Numbered from the stretch's first letter, positions 43,254 through 54,378 are shown. The stretch: DNA of 64,000 nucleotides from Ectobacillus ponti (GCF_024294785.1 NZ_JANCLT010000002.1:310001-374000), one strand, 5' to 3'. The notes: generated from the letters alone by a model not told the origin. Numbers and translations are program-made.

Positions 43254-44219
43254 TTATTTGATGACGAGGTTTGGCTTCTTATGGAGGCTGTGCCGGCCGT
43301 CAATGAAGCGGACGGTGCCGGATTTGGCGCGCATGACAACAGAATGCGTCGTGCCCACCGTTCCCTTGAACTGGACACCGCGCAGCAGCTCGCCGTCCGT
43401 GACGCCGGTCGCCGCAAAAATCGCGTCATCGCCGCGGACAAGGTCCTCCATGCGCAGGACACGGTTCACATCAGCAATGCCCATCTTCCTGCAGCGCAGC
43501 AGCTCCTCCTCGCTCTGAGGCAGCAGCTTGCCCTGCAGCTCGCCGCCGAGGCACTTCAGGGCAACAGCGGACAGTACGCCCTCGGGAGCGCCCCCGGAGC
43601 CGAACAGGATGTCCACACCTGTATGGTCAAATGCCGTATTGATGGCGCCAGCCACATCGCCGTCATTGATCAGCTTGATGCGCGCGCCGGCGCGGCGGAT
43701 TTCGTCGATAATCTGGGCGTGGCGCGGGCGGTTCAGGACCGTGGCCACGACATCTTCAATGTTCTTCCCCTTAGCTTTCGCCACCGCGCGAAGATTATCC
43801 GTAACGGAAGCGTTGATGTCGATGACGCCGACCGCCTCCGGGCCAACCGCGATTTTATCCATGTACATATCCGGCGCATGCAGCAGGTTCCCATGGTCCG
43901 CCACCGCAATTACCGCCAGGGCATTCCAGCCCCCTGTCGCCACAATATTCGTTCCTTCCAGCGGATCCACGGCAACGTCCACACGCGGGCCGTAGCCTGT
44001 GCCGAGCTTTTCCCCAATATACAGCATCGGCGCTTCGTCCATTTCCCCTTCCCCGATGACAACTGTCCCCTTCATCGGTACCGTGTCGAATACATCGCGC
44101 ATCGCGGAGGTTGCCGCTTCGTCAGCTTCGTCCTTTTTCCCGCGCCCCATCCAGCGCGCCGACGCCAAAGCGGCCGCTTCGGTCACCCGGATGAGCTCCA
44201 TTGATAAACTTCTCTCCAC
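43254..44219 (-). CDS. glpX: Fructose-1,6-bisphosphatase class II
   Basis: 321 residues. GlpX signatures: [43 protein letters not shown] (metal and phosphate binding) and [15 protein letters not shown] gluconeogenic phosphatase. The GTG at 44219 is used by comparison with B. subtilis GlpX; an ATG six codons on (44201) is possible. Located 34 nt after murAB. Confidence 0.96.
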   Translation of the reverse strand: MERSLSMELIRVTEAAALASARWMGRGKKDEADEAATSAMRDVFDTVPMKGTVVIGEGEMDEAPMLYIGEKLGTGYGPRVDVAVDPLEGTNIVATGGWNALAVIAVADHGNLLHAPDMYMDKIAVGPEAVGVIDINASVTDNLRAVAKAKGKNIEDVVATVLNRPRHAQIIDEIRRAGARIKLINDGDVAGAINTAFDHTGVDILFGSGGAPEGVLSAVALKCLGGELQGKLLPQSEEELLRCRKMGIADVNRVLRMEDLVRGDDAIFAATGVTDGELLRGVQFKGTVGTTHSVVMRAKSGTVRFIDGRHSLHKKPNLVIK

Positions 44220-44253
44220 ACATTCCCTCTCCCTTAGCCGTAAAAATATGTGT

Positions 44254-45540
44254 TCAGGCGTTCTCGACCTGCTCTGCCTCTTGCTCGGTCAATTCTTCCC
44301 GCCAAATGCGCGCGCCCAGGCCGCGCAGCTTCTCCTCCAAGTCCTCGTAGCCGCGGTCAATGTGCTCCAAGCCCGTCACTTCCGTGATGCCGTTGGCCAT
44401 GAGCCCGGCAATGACAAGGGCGGCACCGGCGCGGAGGTCGCTCGCTTTCACCTTTGCCCCGTTCAGCTCAACCGGCCCGCTGACAATCGCGGAACGGCCC
44501 TCCACCTTGATGCCGGCATTCATCCGGCGCAGCTCGTCAATATGCTTGAAGCGGGCGCCGTAAATCGTGTCCGTCACCACACCGGTGCCGTTCGCCTTTG
44601 TCAATAGCGAGGTGAACGGCTGCTGCAGGTCTGTCGGGAAGCCCGGATATACGAGTGTCTTGACATCCACAGTCTTGAAATTGCTCCCGCCGTATACGAT
44701 GACTTGGTCATCCTGCGCCTCGATGCGCACACCCATTTCCCGCAGCTTGGCGATGACAGATTCCATATGCTGCGGAATGACGTTGTCGATGAGCAGCCGT
44801 TCCCCTGCAGCCGCCCCCAGAATCATATACGTCCCCGCCTCAATCCGGTCCGGAATGATGGAATGGTAGCAGCCCTTTAGGGAGTCCACGCCGTCAATCC
44901 GGATCACATCGGTGCCGGCACCCTTGATGCGCGCGCCCATGCTGGTCAGCAGGGTTGCCACGTCAATAATTTCCGGCTCCTTTGCCGCATTCTCAATAAT
45001 CGTCCGCCCCTTGGCGCGTACGGCTGCCAGCATAATGTTAATGGTGGCGCCGACGCTGACCACGTCCAGGTAGATGCGGGCGCCGCGCAGCTCATCAGCG
45101 CGCAGATAGAGAGCGCCCTGCTCATTCGTCACCTGCGCTCCCAATGCTTCAAAGCCCTTAATATGCTGGTCAATCGGGCGCGGGCCGAGGTGGCAGCCGC
45201 CCGGCAGCCCGATGACCGCCTTTTTGAAGCGGCCGAGCATCGCTCCCATCAAATAGTAGGAGGCGCGCAGCTTTTTCACCTTGCCGTTTGGCAAAGGCAT
45301 CCCGACCATTTTGGAGGGGTCCACGGTCATGTCCTGGCCGTTGAAGCTGACGGCGCCGCCCAGCTCCTCCAGCAAATCCCCGAGCGTTTTTACATCAGAA
45401 ATATTCGGCACACCGCCGATGGTCACGGGAGTTTCCGCCAAAATGGTGGCAGGAATGAGAGCGACTGCACTATTCTTGGCGCCGCTGATCCGCACCGTCC
45501 CGTTCAGCTTGACGCCGCCTTCAATCATGAGTTTTTCCAT
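44254..45540 (-). CDS. murAB: UDP-N-acetylglucosamine 1-carboxyvinyltransferase (MurAB)
   Basis: 428 residues. The active-site cysteine is in [27 protein letters not shown] and [16 protein letters not shown] are conserved. It performs the first committed step of peptidoglycan synthesis. Position between glpX and the transaldolase gene marks it as the second Bacillus paralog (MurAB). AAGGGAG upstream sets the ATG. Confidence 0.96.
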   Translation of the reverse strand: MEKLMIEGGVKLNGTVRISGAKNSAVALIPATILAETPVTIGGVPNISDVKTLGDLLEELGGAVSFNGQDMTVDPSKMVGMPLPNGKVKKLRASYYLMGAMLGRFKKAVIGLPGGCHLGPRPIDQHIKGFEALGAQVTNEQGALYLRADELRGARIYLDVVSVGATINIMLAAVRAKGRTIIENAAKEPEIIDVATLLTSMGARIKGAGTDVIRIDGVDSLKGCYHSIIPDRIEAGTYMILGAAAGERLLIDNVIPQHMESVIAKLREMGVRIEAQDDQVIVYGGSNFKTVDVKTLVYPGFPTDLQQPFTSLLTKANGTGVVTDTIYGARFKHIDELRRMNAGIKVEGRSAIVSGPVELNGAKVKASDLRAGAALVIAGLMANGITEVTGLEHIDRGYEDLEEKLRGLGARIWREELTEQEAEQVENA

Positions 45541-45564
45541 AGTAAACTCCCTTCTTAGCCGTTG

Positions 45565-46209
45565 TTATGATCTGTTGTTCCAGTCATGCAGAAACTGTTC
45601 AATGCCCTTGTCTGTCAGCGGGTGCTGCATCAGCTGCAGAAAGACCTTATACGGAATGGTGGCGATATGCGCCCCGCGCAAGGCTGCTTCCGTTACGTGA
45701 AGCGGATGGCGGATGGATGCAGCAATAATTTCCGTGCGGATGCCATGCTGCACAAAAATAGTGGAAATGGTATCAATAAGATCCAGCCCGTTCTGGCCGA
45801 TATCATCCAGGCGGCCCAGGAACGGCGAGACGTATGTGGCACCGGCTCGGGCTGCCATAAGTGCCTGGTTGGCATTGAAAATGAGGGTCACATTTGTTTT
45901 AATGCCCACGTCACTCAAAGCCTTTACAGCCTTTAAGCCGTCTGCCGTCATCGGAACCTTCACCGTAATGTTCGGCGCAATCGCTGCCAGCTCTTTCCCC
46001 TCGGCAATCATCTCCTCCGCCGTCAGGCCAATCACCTCCGCACTGACGGAGCCCTGCACCTCTGCCGTAATTTCACGCAGGCGGTCATGGAACGAAACAT
46101 TCTTCTCCTTCGCGACAAGTGAAGGGTTTGTCGTAACGCCCGCCAGAATGCCCATACTGTTAATTTCGCGTATTTCCTCCAGGTTGGCTGTATCAATGAA
46201 GAATTTCAT
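45565..46209 (-). CDS. fsa: Transaldolase / fructose-6-phosphate aldolase family protein
   Basis: 214 residues starting [16 protein letters not shown], with [10 protein letters not shown] and the Schiff-base lysine in NITVKVPMT. This short form (YwjH/TalC) may act as transaldolase or F6P aldolase. The ATG at 46209 has AAAGGGAGG upstream; a longer frame to 46266 would run into the promoter. TTGTATAAT near 46300 on the minus strand is a possible -10. Confidence 0.94.
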   Translation of the reverse strand: MKFFIDTANLEEIREINSMGILAGVTTNPSLVAKEKNVSFHDRLREITAEVQGSVSAEVIGLTAEEMIAEGKELAAIAPNITVKVPMTADGLKAVKALSDVGIKTNVTLIFNANQALMAARAGATYVSPFLGRLDDIGQNGLDLIDTISTIFVQHGIRTEIIAASIRHPLHVTEAALRGAHIATIPYKVFLQLMQHPLTDKGIEQFLHDWNNRS

Positions 46210-46311
46210 ATTTATTCCTCCCTTTTTGGAATATGGCATCTCCCATTTTGATGCATTCTTGTGCATCTTGTCTATATTTGTAAAATGTTGACGCTTTCAT
46301 TATACAACGAA

Positions 46312-46343
46312 AGGAAACCGTCTAAAAGCCTAGACGGTTTCCT
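46312..46343 (-). terminator. fba terminator
   Basis: AGGAAACCGTCTA (46312-46324) pairs perfectly with TAGACGGTTTCCT (46331-46343); TTTCG follows on the minus strand. It is 26 nt past the fba stop. Confidence 0.85.
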
Positions 46344-46369
46344 GGTGGAGAAGATTTGTGAATATCGGA

Positions 46370-47227
46370 TTATGCTTTGCCGTTGGAGCCGAATTCACGC
46401 ATCTTGCCGATTACAGTTTGCTTGATTGCTTCGCGGCCAGGGCCGATATACTTGCGTGGGTCATAGGCTTCTTGATCGTTCGCCAGCACTTCACGCACAG
46501 TCTTTGTGAAAGAAAGTTGGTTTTCTGTGTTTACGTTGATTTTGGATGTACCAAGGGAGATCGCACGATCGATATCCTTTGTCGGGATGCCTGTTCCGCC
46601 GTGAAGCACCAAAGGCACGCCAGTCAGATCACGCACTTCTTCCATTTCCTTGAAGCCAAGGTTTGGTTCGCCTTTGTAAGGTCCGTGTACAGAGCCCAGT
46701 GCAGGAGCCAGGCAGTCGATGCCAGTTTGCTTTACAAGCTCAGCGCACTCCTTTGGATCAGCGTAGATTACGCCTTCTGCCACTACATCATCTTCTTGGC
46801 CGCCGACTGTGCCAAGCTCAGCTTCTACAGAAACACCCTTCGCATGCGCGTATTCCACTACCTTCTTCGTAGTTTCTACGTTCTCTTCGAACGGATGGTG
46901 GGAAGCATCAATCATAACAGACGTGAAGCCTGCGTCGATTGCTTCCTTACACTTATCAAAGCTGGAGCCGTGGTCCAGGTGGATTGCGACAGGAACAGTG
47001 ATCTTCATGTCCTCCAGCAGGCCCTCAACCATTTTTACAACTGTTTTGAAGCCGCTCATATGACGAGCTGCGCCCTCAGACACACCAAGGATAACAGGGG
47101 ATTTTTCTTCTTCAGCTGCTGCAAGAATCGCTTGTGTCCACTCAAGGTTGTTGATGTTGAATTGGCCCACTGCGTACTTACCTTCCAACGCTTTGTTCAG
47201 CATTTCAGTCATGGAAACTAAAGGCAT
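46370..47227 (-). CDS. fbaA: Fructose-bisphosphate aldolase class II
   Basis: 285 residues from [20 protein letters not shown]. Catalytic and zinc residues are visible in [24 protein letters not shown] and [10 protein letters not shown]. Glycolytic and gluconeogenic aldolase. TTAGGAGG upstream sets the ATG at 47227. It has its own promoter with a cre-like site upstream, so carbon control is plausible. Confidence 0.97.
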   Translation of the reverse strand: MPLVSMTEMLNKALEGKYAVGQFNINNLEWTQAILAAAEEEKSPVILGVSEGAARHMSGFKTVVKMVEGLLEDMKITVPVAIHLDHGSSFDKCKEAIDAGFTSVMIDASHHPFEENVETTKKVVEYAHAKGVSVEAELGTVGGQEDDVVAEGVIYADPKECAELVKQTGIDCLAPALGSVHGPYKGEPNLGFKEMEEVRDLTGVPLVLHGGTGIPTKDIDRAISLGTSKINVNTENQLSFTKTVREVLANDQEAYDPRKYIGPGREAIKQTVIGKMREFGSNGKA

Positions 47228-47340
47228 GGTGAATCCTCCTAACGTTTTTTGCATCCGATAAGTTCTTATCATTGTCAGTATCTGCCATGATAAATCAAAG
47301 TATGTATAAAAGCGTACCGGACTTATTTTCTACATCCCAT

Positions 47341-47408
47341 AGCATACCAACTTGTACTGTAAAACTCAACCGCATTCACCATTGCCAACCAGAATGAAAA
47401 CGCTTTTT
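47341..47408 (-). promoter_or_regulatory. fba promoter with upstream cre-like site
   Basis: Promoter: TTGAGT (47369-47364), 17 bp, TATGCT (47346-47341) on the minus strand. Upstream, TGAAAACGCTTTTT (47395-47408) matches the CcpA consensus TGWAARCGYTWNCW at 13 of 14 positions. It is centred about 65 bp before the start point, the position used for CcpA activation. The site also overlaps the end of the spo0F transcript. Confidence 0.65.
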
Positions 47409-47434
47409 CAAGTATTTTTTTTAAATTCGTCAAA

Positions 47435-47803
47435 CTAAGCGTTTACAGCAACCTCATTGCGCACAGCCTGCCGGATTTCATCAATGTCAAACGGCTTGGC
47501 AAAGTGCATCAGCGCCCCCAGCTCCTTCGCCTCCTGGATCATATCCAATTCGCCGTAAGCAGTCATTAAAATGACTTTAATATCGCGGTCAATCTCTTTT
47601 ACATGCTTTAGAATTTCAATGCCGTCCATACCCGGAATCTTCATATCCAGAATGACGAGGTCCGGCCGGTCATTCTTCACAATATCAATTGCCTTAAAAC
47701 CGTTGGCCGCCTGAAATGTTTCATAGCCTTCCTTCTGAAACACCTCGTTCAACAAGATGCGGATGCCGTACTGATCATCGACAATTAAAATCTTTCCTTT
47801 CAT
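47435..47803 (-). CDS. spo0F: Sporulation phosphorelay response regulator Spo0F
   Basis: 122 residues, a lone receiver domain: acidic pair in [10 protein letters not shown], phosphorylated Asp 54 in [13 protein letters not shown], Thr in VILMTAYGE and Lys in HFAKPFD. It passes phosphate from the sporulation kinases to Spo0B. GGGGAG precedes the ATG. Divergent from ywjG; a sigma-H promoter could be present in the 240-bp gap but was not convincing by eye. Confidence 0.97.
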   Translation of the reverse strand: MKGKILIVDDQYGIRILLNEVFQKEGYETFQAANGFKAIDIVKNDRPDLVILDMKIPGMDGIEILKHVKEIDRDIKVILMTAYGELDMIQEAKELGALMHFAKPFDIDEIRQAVRNEVAVNA

Positions 47804-48043
47804 GTGCTCCCCGACCTTTCTTTTTTTGAGATATTTGTCCTACTATCTCACTTCAAACTTACTTCTATGCTTTCTTGCCTTCTCCTGCTTTCTGTATAGG
47901 TATATTTATCCAGATTTCTTACTTTCAACAAAATACGCTATAATCAGACAGGAGAATGCATATGCTTGCAGGAAAGCACACAAGGATTTTCCAATCATGT
48001 TAAGAATTATACACAATTTATTATAAAGAAAGGACAGAGAAAA

Positions 48044-48601
48044 ATGTTAAAAATTTTTTCCACACAGTTGACCGGGTATTTGAAGCGGATTGCCGAGCAG
48101 GAGGACGAGAGCCTGGAGGATGGCGCCCGTCTGTTGGCACAGGCGCTGACTGGGAGCGGGACGATTTACATGTACGGCACAAGAGAAATGGAGGGCGTGG
48201 TGGCGGAGGCCCTGTACGGGGAGGAACCGTTCCGCGGCGCGCAGCGGCTGGAGCCGGGCGCTGATATCCAGCCGGGCGTCGACATTCAGCCCGCCGACCG
48301 GATTCTGTTGGTCAGCCGCTTCTCCACGGATGAGGACATTGTCGCGCTGGCCAAGCAGCTGCAGGAGGATGGCCACTCGATTGTTGGCATGTCCGCTGTA
48401 AAGGAAGGCGCTCCTTCCCTCGTTGACTATGTTGATGTGCATATTGATACAAAGCTGACGAAGGCGCTGATTCCAAATGAGGACGGCACACGTTCCGGTT
48501 TTCCCAGCCTCATGACGTCCCTGTTTGCCTACTATGGCTTACGCTTCATTATTGAGGAAATTCTGGCGGAGTATGACGAAGACCTGGGAGAACTTGTATA
48601 A
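48044..48601 (+). CDS. ywjG: DUF2529 family protein YwjG
   Basis: 185 residues from the ATG at 48044 (MLKIFSTQLTGYLKRIAEQE), with AAAGGA nine nt upstream. It resembles SIS-like sugar isomerase folds (GSGTIYMYGTREMEGVVAEA, RILLVSRFSTDEDIVALAKQ), but the family has no established function. Position next to spo0F is conserved in bacilli. Divergent from spo0F. Confidence 0.88.
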   Translation: MLKIFSTQLTGYLKRIAEQEDESLEDGARLLAQALTGSGTIYMYGTREMEGVVAEALYGEEPFRGAQRLEPGADIQPGVDIQPADRILLVSRFSTDEDIVALAKQLQEDGHSIVGMSAVKEGAPSLVDYVDVHIDTKLTKALIPNEDGTRSGFPSLMTSLFAYYGLRFIIEEILAEYDEDLGELV

Positions 48602-48725
48602 TACAGGTTCTCTTATTTTTTTACATCTTTTTTCAATTATTTCAAAAAGTATATTTCTTGATAGTGAACTTTGCGGTATATTACATAACGAAGGATTAAA
48701 ATACCATATATTGGGGGATTTGTAT

Positions 48726-50096
48726 ATGAATAAGAAGCAAGCCATCGGCACTGTGGCAGCTGCCGCTCTGTTGCTGAGCCCATTTTCCGCGGCCGCAGAG
48801 AGCGATGCAGCCACAGTTTCAAACCCGCAAACCACCGTGACAGCTCCGGCCGGCACGCAAGAGCAAACAGCTCCGGCTGCTGAGCAGGCCCAGCAAGCAC
48901 AGACTCCCGCTCCAGATGCCGCGACGCCGGCTCAGACTCCTGCTGCCGAGCAAGCACAAGCTCCAGCCGCTGAGAAAACACAGGCTCCGGCCATTAAGCA
49001 AGAAGCTCCTGCAATTGCCCAGCAGTTTGAGGATGCAGATCTGGCCCGGGCAGTGGCAGAGCGCTTTCATGTAACAACCAGCGATGTCCTGACACAGGAG
49101 CAATTGGATACCGACAGCCTGGTGCTGGACGGAAGCTTCTCCAGCATCAAAGGATTGGAAGCTTTCCGCAATCTCACAGCTGTAACGCTGACATCCTACA
49201 ACCTGAAGAGCGCGGATCTGTCCAGCCATACAAAGCTGCAGGACCTCACCGTGTATGGAAGCCTGCAATCTATTAAGCTGCCAAAGAGCGGCAAATTAAA
49301 GCATGTGGATCTGTCCGGCAACCATCTTGCAACAGTAGATCTGACAGGCAATCCAAACCTGGAAACGATTGATCTGGCCTTTAATGGAGGGGACGAAGGC
49401 AGAGGCCTGACCTCCTTTACGATTGACCCTGAGACAGCTCCTGCGCACGTATATTTGGAGTTTAATGCGCTGAAGAATCTCCCTTCGTTCTCCGACAAGA
49501 ACCTGAAGGACCTGCGGATTGCCATGAACGAATTTGATCTGAAAAATGGTCCGTTCGCCGCCCGCCATGCCCAGCTCTTGAAAACCATGCCGGGATCGCT
49601 TACTGAGGGCACAGGCTACGTCCATGCATTCCAATATTCCAAGGACTATGAGCAGGAGCTGGCTGATGCTCCAGTCATTCTAGCAGACTATAAAGATCGG
49701 AAGCTCGTAAACTTTGAAGGAGAAGTTTCCACTGATGGCGGCAAGACCTGGAAGGTGTATGAACAGGGACAAGCCTTTGCTGAAGGTCAAACCATCCAGA
49801 TTCGCTACCACCTGAACGATGAAGAGGTGCCGCTGCTCAGTGAGGCGGCAACCATCACCTTCAAGCAGGACACGGGCACACCGGCTCCAACGCCAACACC
49901 AACACCGGCTCCAAGCACGCAGACACCTGCCGCACCGTCCCCGGTCGTGGCAACCCCTGTTTCCCAGTCGGTGAAGACAACGCCAGCTGCGACAGAATTG
50001 CCTGACACGGCAACGTCCATGTTCAACTACGGACTGGCCGGCCTCCTGACCGCAGGGCTTGGCCTTGTGCTTGGCAGAAGAAAGAAGCATCAGTAA
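48726..50096 (+). CDS. LPDTA-anchored leucine-rich-repeat surface protein
   Basis: 456 residues from the ATG at 48726, with GGGGGA seven nt upstream. Signal peptide MNKKQAIGTVAAAALLLSPF; then a low-complexity Ala/Pro/Gln spacer (about 35-95); leucine-rich repeats at about 120-290 (LKHVDLSGNHLATVDLTGNP, NLETIDLAFNG); a beta-rich domain; a Pro/Thr wall-spanning stretch; LPDTAT, a hydrophobic helix and RRKKHQ. Internalin-like architecture for adhesion or protein binding at the surface. The sorting motif is identical to that of the Gln-rich protein at 32542-33867. Confidence 0.9.
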   Translation: MNKKQAIGTVAAAALLLSPFSAAAESDAATVSNPQTTVTAPAGTQEQTAPAAEQAQQAQTPAPDAATPAQTPAAEQAQAPAAEKTQAPAIKQEAPAIAQQFEDADLARAVAERFHVTTSDVLTQEQLDTDSLVLDGSFSSIKGLEAFRNLTAVTLTSYNLKSADLSSHTKLQDLTVYGSLQSIKLPKSGKLKHVDLSGNHLATVDLTGNPNLETIDLAFNGGDEGRGLTSFTIDPETAPAHVYLEFNALKNLPSFSDKNLKDLRIAMNEFDLKNGPFAARHAQLLKTMPGSLTEGTGYVHAFQYSKDYEQELADAPVILADYKDRKLVNFEGEVSTDGGKTWKVYEQGQAFAEGQTIQIRYHLNDEEVPLLSEAATITFKQDTGTPAPTPTPTPAPSTQTPAAPSPVVATPVSQSVKTTPAATELPDTATSMFNYGLAGLLTAGLGLVLGRRKKHQ

Positions 50097-50104
50097 TGAA
50101 AAAG

Positions 50105-50127
50105 TCCCGGGATTCCCGGGATTTTTT
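50105..50127 (+). terminator. Terminator of the LRR surface gene
   Basis: TCCCGGG (50105-50111) and CCCGGGA (50115-50121) with a 3-nt loop, followed by TTTTTT. It ends next to the stop of the convergent NlpC/P60 gene. Confidence 0.9.
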
Positions 50128-51003
50128 CTATAGGCGCCGGATGGCGCACAGCTCCGCTTCGTAAGGGGTGCCCGCCAGCTCTATGATTTCAACGCTCCGC
50201 CCTGTCTTCGGCGCATGCAGCATCCGGCCAAATCCGGCGCAGATGCCGACGTGGTGGACCCGGCACTTTCCCTGTTCATAAGCAAAAAACAGCAGGTCGC
50301 CGGGCTGCTGCTGCCCGGGCTCCACCGGGGTCCCCTCCCGCGCCTGGTCGCCGGCATCGCGGGGAATGTCCCGGCCGATTGCCTTGGCAAGTGTGTGGGT
50401 GAAGCCGGAGCAATCGAAGCCGAACGCACTGTTGCCGCCCCACAAATACGGCAACCCCAGGAACCGTCTGCCGAACTTCAGCAGCCTTTCCCTGCCGGCG
50501 GGAGCCGGTGTCCGCCCGGCAATGATTTCACCAGACATGCGGCGCACCTTGCGGATGCCATCCGGTGTATGCACATACACCCAATGCTTCTGCTCCTCCG
50601 CTACCGGAAGGGCTGTTTGATAGGCGATGACCTGCTTGCTTGCCCCGTCGCTGCTGTACAGCTCAGCTGACGGCGATACCACGATAAAATGCTGCCAGGA
50701 ACGGAGCGCAACAGCTTCTCTCAGCTGAGATAGCTGCATCCAGCCCGGATAGCCGGCCGCATCCTGCGAGGTCCGCTGCGACGGCACCCGAACCTCGGCC
50801 CAGTCCCCCTCCGTCCTGACCACCAGCACCTCCTCCCCGAGCAGCACCTGCGTCTGCAGCAGCTTTTCCTCAAACAGCCGATAGCGCTCCTTCACCGTCA
50901 GACTGTCAATCCAATACCTGGTCCATCCCGACAGAGCAAGCTGCAGCCATTCCCCCTGCACCGGCTTCGTCCATACATTCGCCACTGGCACGCTTACAAG
51001 CAT
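50128..51003 (-). CDS. NlpC/P60 endopeptidase (YkfC-like, cytoplasmic)
   Basis: 291 residues, no signal peptide. N-terminal SH3-like modules (VSVPVANVWTKPVQGEWLQL, VLVVRTEGDWAEVRVPSQ) precede an NlpC/P60 domain with Cys in FGFDCSGFTH, His in RVHHVGICAG and a third polar residue near LHAPKTG. YkfC-type enzymes cut gamma-D-Glu-L-diamino-acid bonds of recycled wall peptides. The ATG at 51003 has GGAGGG just upstream. It follows the serine hydrolase gene by 61 bp, so both probably act on muropeptides. Confidence 0.87.
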   Translation of the reverse strand: MLVSVPVANVWTKPVQGEWLQLALSGWTRYWIDSLTVKERYRLFEEKLLQTQVLLGEEVLVVRTEGDWAEVRVPSQRTSQDAAGYPGWMQLSQLREAVALRSWQHFIVVSPSAELYSSDGASKQVIAYQTALPVAEEQKHWVYVHTPDGIRKVRRMSGEIIAGRTPAPAGRERLLKFGRRFLGLPYLWGGNSAFGFDCSGFTHTLAKAIGRDIPRDAGDQAREGTPVEPGQQQPGDLLFFAYEQGKCRVHHVGICAGFGRMLHAPKTGRSVEIIELAGTPYEAELCAIRRL

Positions 51004-51064
51004 GGCTTCCCTCCTGTAAAAAGGTCCTTTCTTTGTACGTATTCCCGGGGGCTTGCCAGCTTTC

Positions 51065-51787
51065 CTATTTTTCCAGTTGGTCTGCCACAATTTGCCCAAT
51101 CCGGGCCTGCAGGTATGCCGCATAGGCAACATCGGACAGCTCCGACATGAGGACGGCTATGTATACGGTCTTTCCGCCCGCCTGGAGCCGGGCGGCGTCA
51201 TGCAGCACACCCTGCAGGCTGCCTGTTTTGTTGGCGATGACCACGTCACGGTATTCCAGGAGACCGGGCAGCTGCTGGCGGAGCTGCTGCGCCAACAGCG
51301 GCTTGTAGAAGGAATCCCGCAGCGGGGAGCTGTCCATCTCTGCAAGCAGTCCGGCGACCTGACGGGCACTGCACAGATTGTCACCCCCGGCCTCCGCCGG
51401 GCTCTGCAGCATCCGGCGCCCGAGCACCATGCCCCGGGACGCGGCTTCCCGCTGCAGCGCGGGCATGCCCAACCGTTCGATCAGCCAGTTGGTTGCCGCA
51501 TTATCGGACACTGCCATCATCAGCAGGCAGATATCTTCTATTAATAGTGCTGCTTCCGGCGAAAACGCTGCGGCGAGACCGCTCTCCTTCCCCAGGGCGG
51601 CGCACGGGACCCGCTCACTCATGTCCAGCTGCTGCAGCGCTGCAGCCAGGATCGGAAGCTTGATCAGGCTGGCGGCCCGGTGTACCACATTAGCCCCATA
51701 CTCAAACTGCAGGTCTCCCTGCACAATACAACTCACCTTTCCCCCTGCTTTTTGCAGCAAATGCTCTATTTCTCTCTGCCATGTCAT
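51065..51787 (-). CDS. Serine hydrolase of the class A beta-lactamase fold, without signal peptide
   Basis: 240 residues from the ATG at 51787, with AAGGAGGAG upstream. SxxK in RAASLIKLPIL, SDN in MAVSDNAATNWL and KTG in ANKTGSLQG are all present. The class A Glu of the omega loop is not obvious, and there is no export signal, so it is more likely a peptidase or amidase on wall peptides than a resistance enzyme. A longer in-frame start at 51898 would translate a 21-bp repeat (MKQSSRKMKQL) and is rejected. Confidence 0.8.
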   Translation of the reverse strand: MTWQREIEHLLQKAGGKVSCIVQGDLQFEYGANVVHRAASLIKLPILAAALQQLDMSERVPCAALGKESGLAAAFSPEAALLIEDICLLMMAVSDNAATNWLIERLGMPALQREAASRGMVLGRRMLQSPAEAGGDNLCSARQVAGLLAEMDSSPLRDSFYKPLLAQQLRQQLPGLLEYRDVVIANKTGSLQGVLHDAARLQAGGKTVYIAVLMSELSDVAYAAYLQARIGQIVADQLEK

Positions 51788-51819
51788 GCTGGCTCCTCCT
51801 TTTGGGTACTCCAATTCCT

Positions 51820-51912
51820 TCAATTGTTTCATTTTTCGAGAAGATTGTTTCATTTTCCGGAAACATTGTTCCATCTGCTGAAATCGTCCGTCTTCCATTG
51901 TTTCATTTCCCC
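51820..51912. repeat. Array E: 21 bp repeats, second family (ATTGTTTCATTTT)
   Basis: Units at 51823, 51844 and 51865 are exactly 21 bp apart (ATTGTTTCATTTTTCG, ATTGTTTCATTTTCCG, ATTGTTCCATCTGCTG). A further copy at 51897 (ATTGTTTCATTTCCCC) follows after a degenerate unit. It lies between the pyrG terminator and the serine hydrolase start. The unit sequence is unrelated to arrays A-D. Confidence 0.75.
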
Positions 51913-51955
51913 GGCATTTGCCCCATATCCTTCACAATGGTTCCAGAACGCAAAA

Positions 51956-51978
51956 AAGCCCCGCCTATGCAGGGCCTT
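51956..51978 (-). terminator. pyrG terminator
   Basis: Stem AAGCCC-GC / GC-GGGC-TT (51956-51978) with a short loop, followed by TTTTT on the minus strand; 5 nt past the pyrG stop. Confidence 0.75.
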
Positions 51979-51982
51979 GCTC

Positions 51983-53623
<1,641 letters not shown>

Positions 53624-53701
53624 TCAAGCGCTGATGCAGCGCATTGCAGGAGCAGCCCATATGCCTTTAGTGTAGGACTGTTTGTCCATTCTTATCAAAA
53701 A

Positions 53702-53834
53702 TAAAAAAGAAAATTGCCCGCCCAAGACACTTATGCCGGGGAGCAATTTTCTCACATATATGAACATATTTGGTTTACGTACCTGTTTTAAAGAGCCCAA
53801 AAAAGATTCTACCTAGTCCCCTCTAAAAAGTCAA
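53702..53834 (-). promoter_or_regulatory. pyrG promoter and CTP-responsive attenuator
   Basis: Promoter on the minus strand: TTGACT (53834-53829), 17 bp, TAGAAT (53811-53806). The predicted transcript starts GGGCTC at 53798, seven nt on. About 47 nt later a terminator stem GAAAATTGC/GCAATTTTC (53751-53743 with 53717-53709) is followed by TTTTTT; its 5' arm contains GCTCCCC. In B. subtilis low CTP causes repeated G addition after GGG, and the poly-G end pairs with such a C-rich arm to stop termination. The -35 begins 5 bp after the rpoE stop. Confidence 0.85.
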
Positions 53835-53838
53835 GGGA

Positions 53839-54378
53839 TTAAATTTCTTCCTCTTCTTCCTCTTCAAACTCAGCCTCTTCTTCCTCTTCGAGCTCTTCCT
53901 CTTCATCCAGCTCGGCGAGTTCATCTTCGTCTTCCACGATTTCATCGTCGAATTCATCCACTTCATCTTCATCGACGAATTCATCTTCTTCGATTACATC
54001 CAAATCATCCAGTTCATCGATGTCTTCGAAGTCTTCGTCCTCTGCCACATAGTCATCCAGCAGATCTTCTTCGTCATACTTGCGCTTCTTCTTCGGCTTT
54101 GCCTGCGGCAGAATTTCTTCTTCCATCTGCTCGTACGGATACCAGCTGCGGAGGCCCCAGCGGTTTTCGCCAACGCTGATGAAGCGGCCATCGACGTTGA
54201 TGTCTGTGTAGAATTGAGCGAGGCGGGTATGAACAGCTTCCTGAGACAATTCCAACGTAGTTGCGATTTCCTGCACCATGTCAGAAAATGCCGTGGCTTG
54301 CTTCTTGCCTTCCAGGATTGCGTGCGCCAGTTCAATCATAGATAGTTCCTTTAATTCTTCAGGTGAATATAGGTTCAC
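53839..54378 (-). CDS. rpoE: RNA polymerase delta subunit
   Basis: 179 residues. An HARE-HTH N-terminal domain ([20 protein letters not shown] to [14 protein letters not shown]) is followed by a Lys-rich patch ([12 protein letters not shown]) and a long Asp/Glu tail typical of delta. It increases polymerase recycling and promoter selectivity. The GTG at 54378 is chosen with AAAGGAAG eight nt upstream; a longer frame to 54411 is not supported. It is directly upstream of the pyrG promoter. Confidence 0.95.
   Translation of the reverse strand: MNLYSPEELKELSMIELAHAILEGKKQATAFSDMVQEIATTLELSQEAVHTRLAQFYTDINVDGRFISVGENRWGLRSWYPYEQMEEEILPQAKPKKKRKYDEEDLLDDYVAEDEDFEDIDELDDLDVIEEDEFVDEDEVDEFDDEIVEDEDELAELDEEEELEEEEEAEFEEEEEEEI

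Noticed and set aside
51065-51787. Antibiotic-resistance beta-lactamase
   Set aside because: It has no signal peptide, is paired with a muropeptide enzyme, and shows no clear omega-loop glutamate.
53709-53751. Plain rpoE terminator
   Set aside because: The hairpin lies downstream of a good promoter with a GGGC start, so it is better explained as the pyrG attenuator; rpoE transcripts may also end there.
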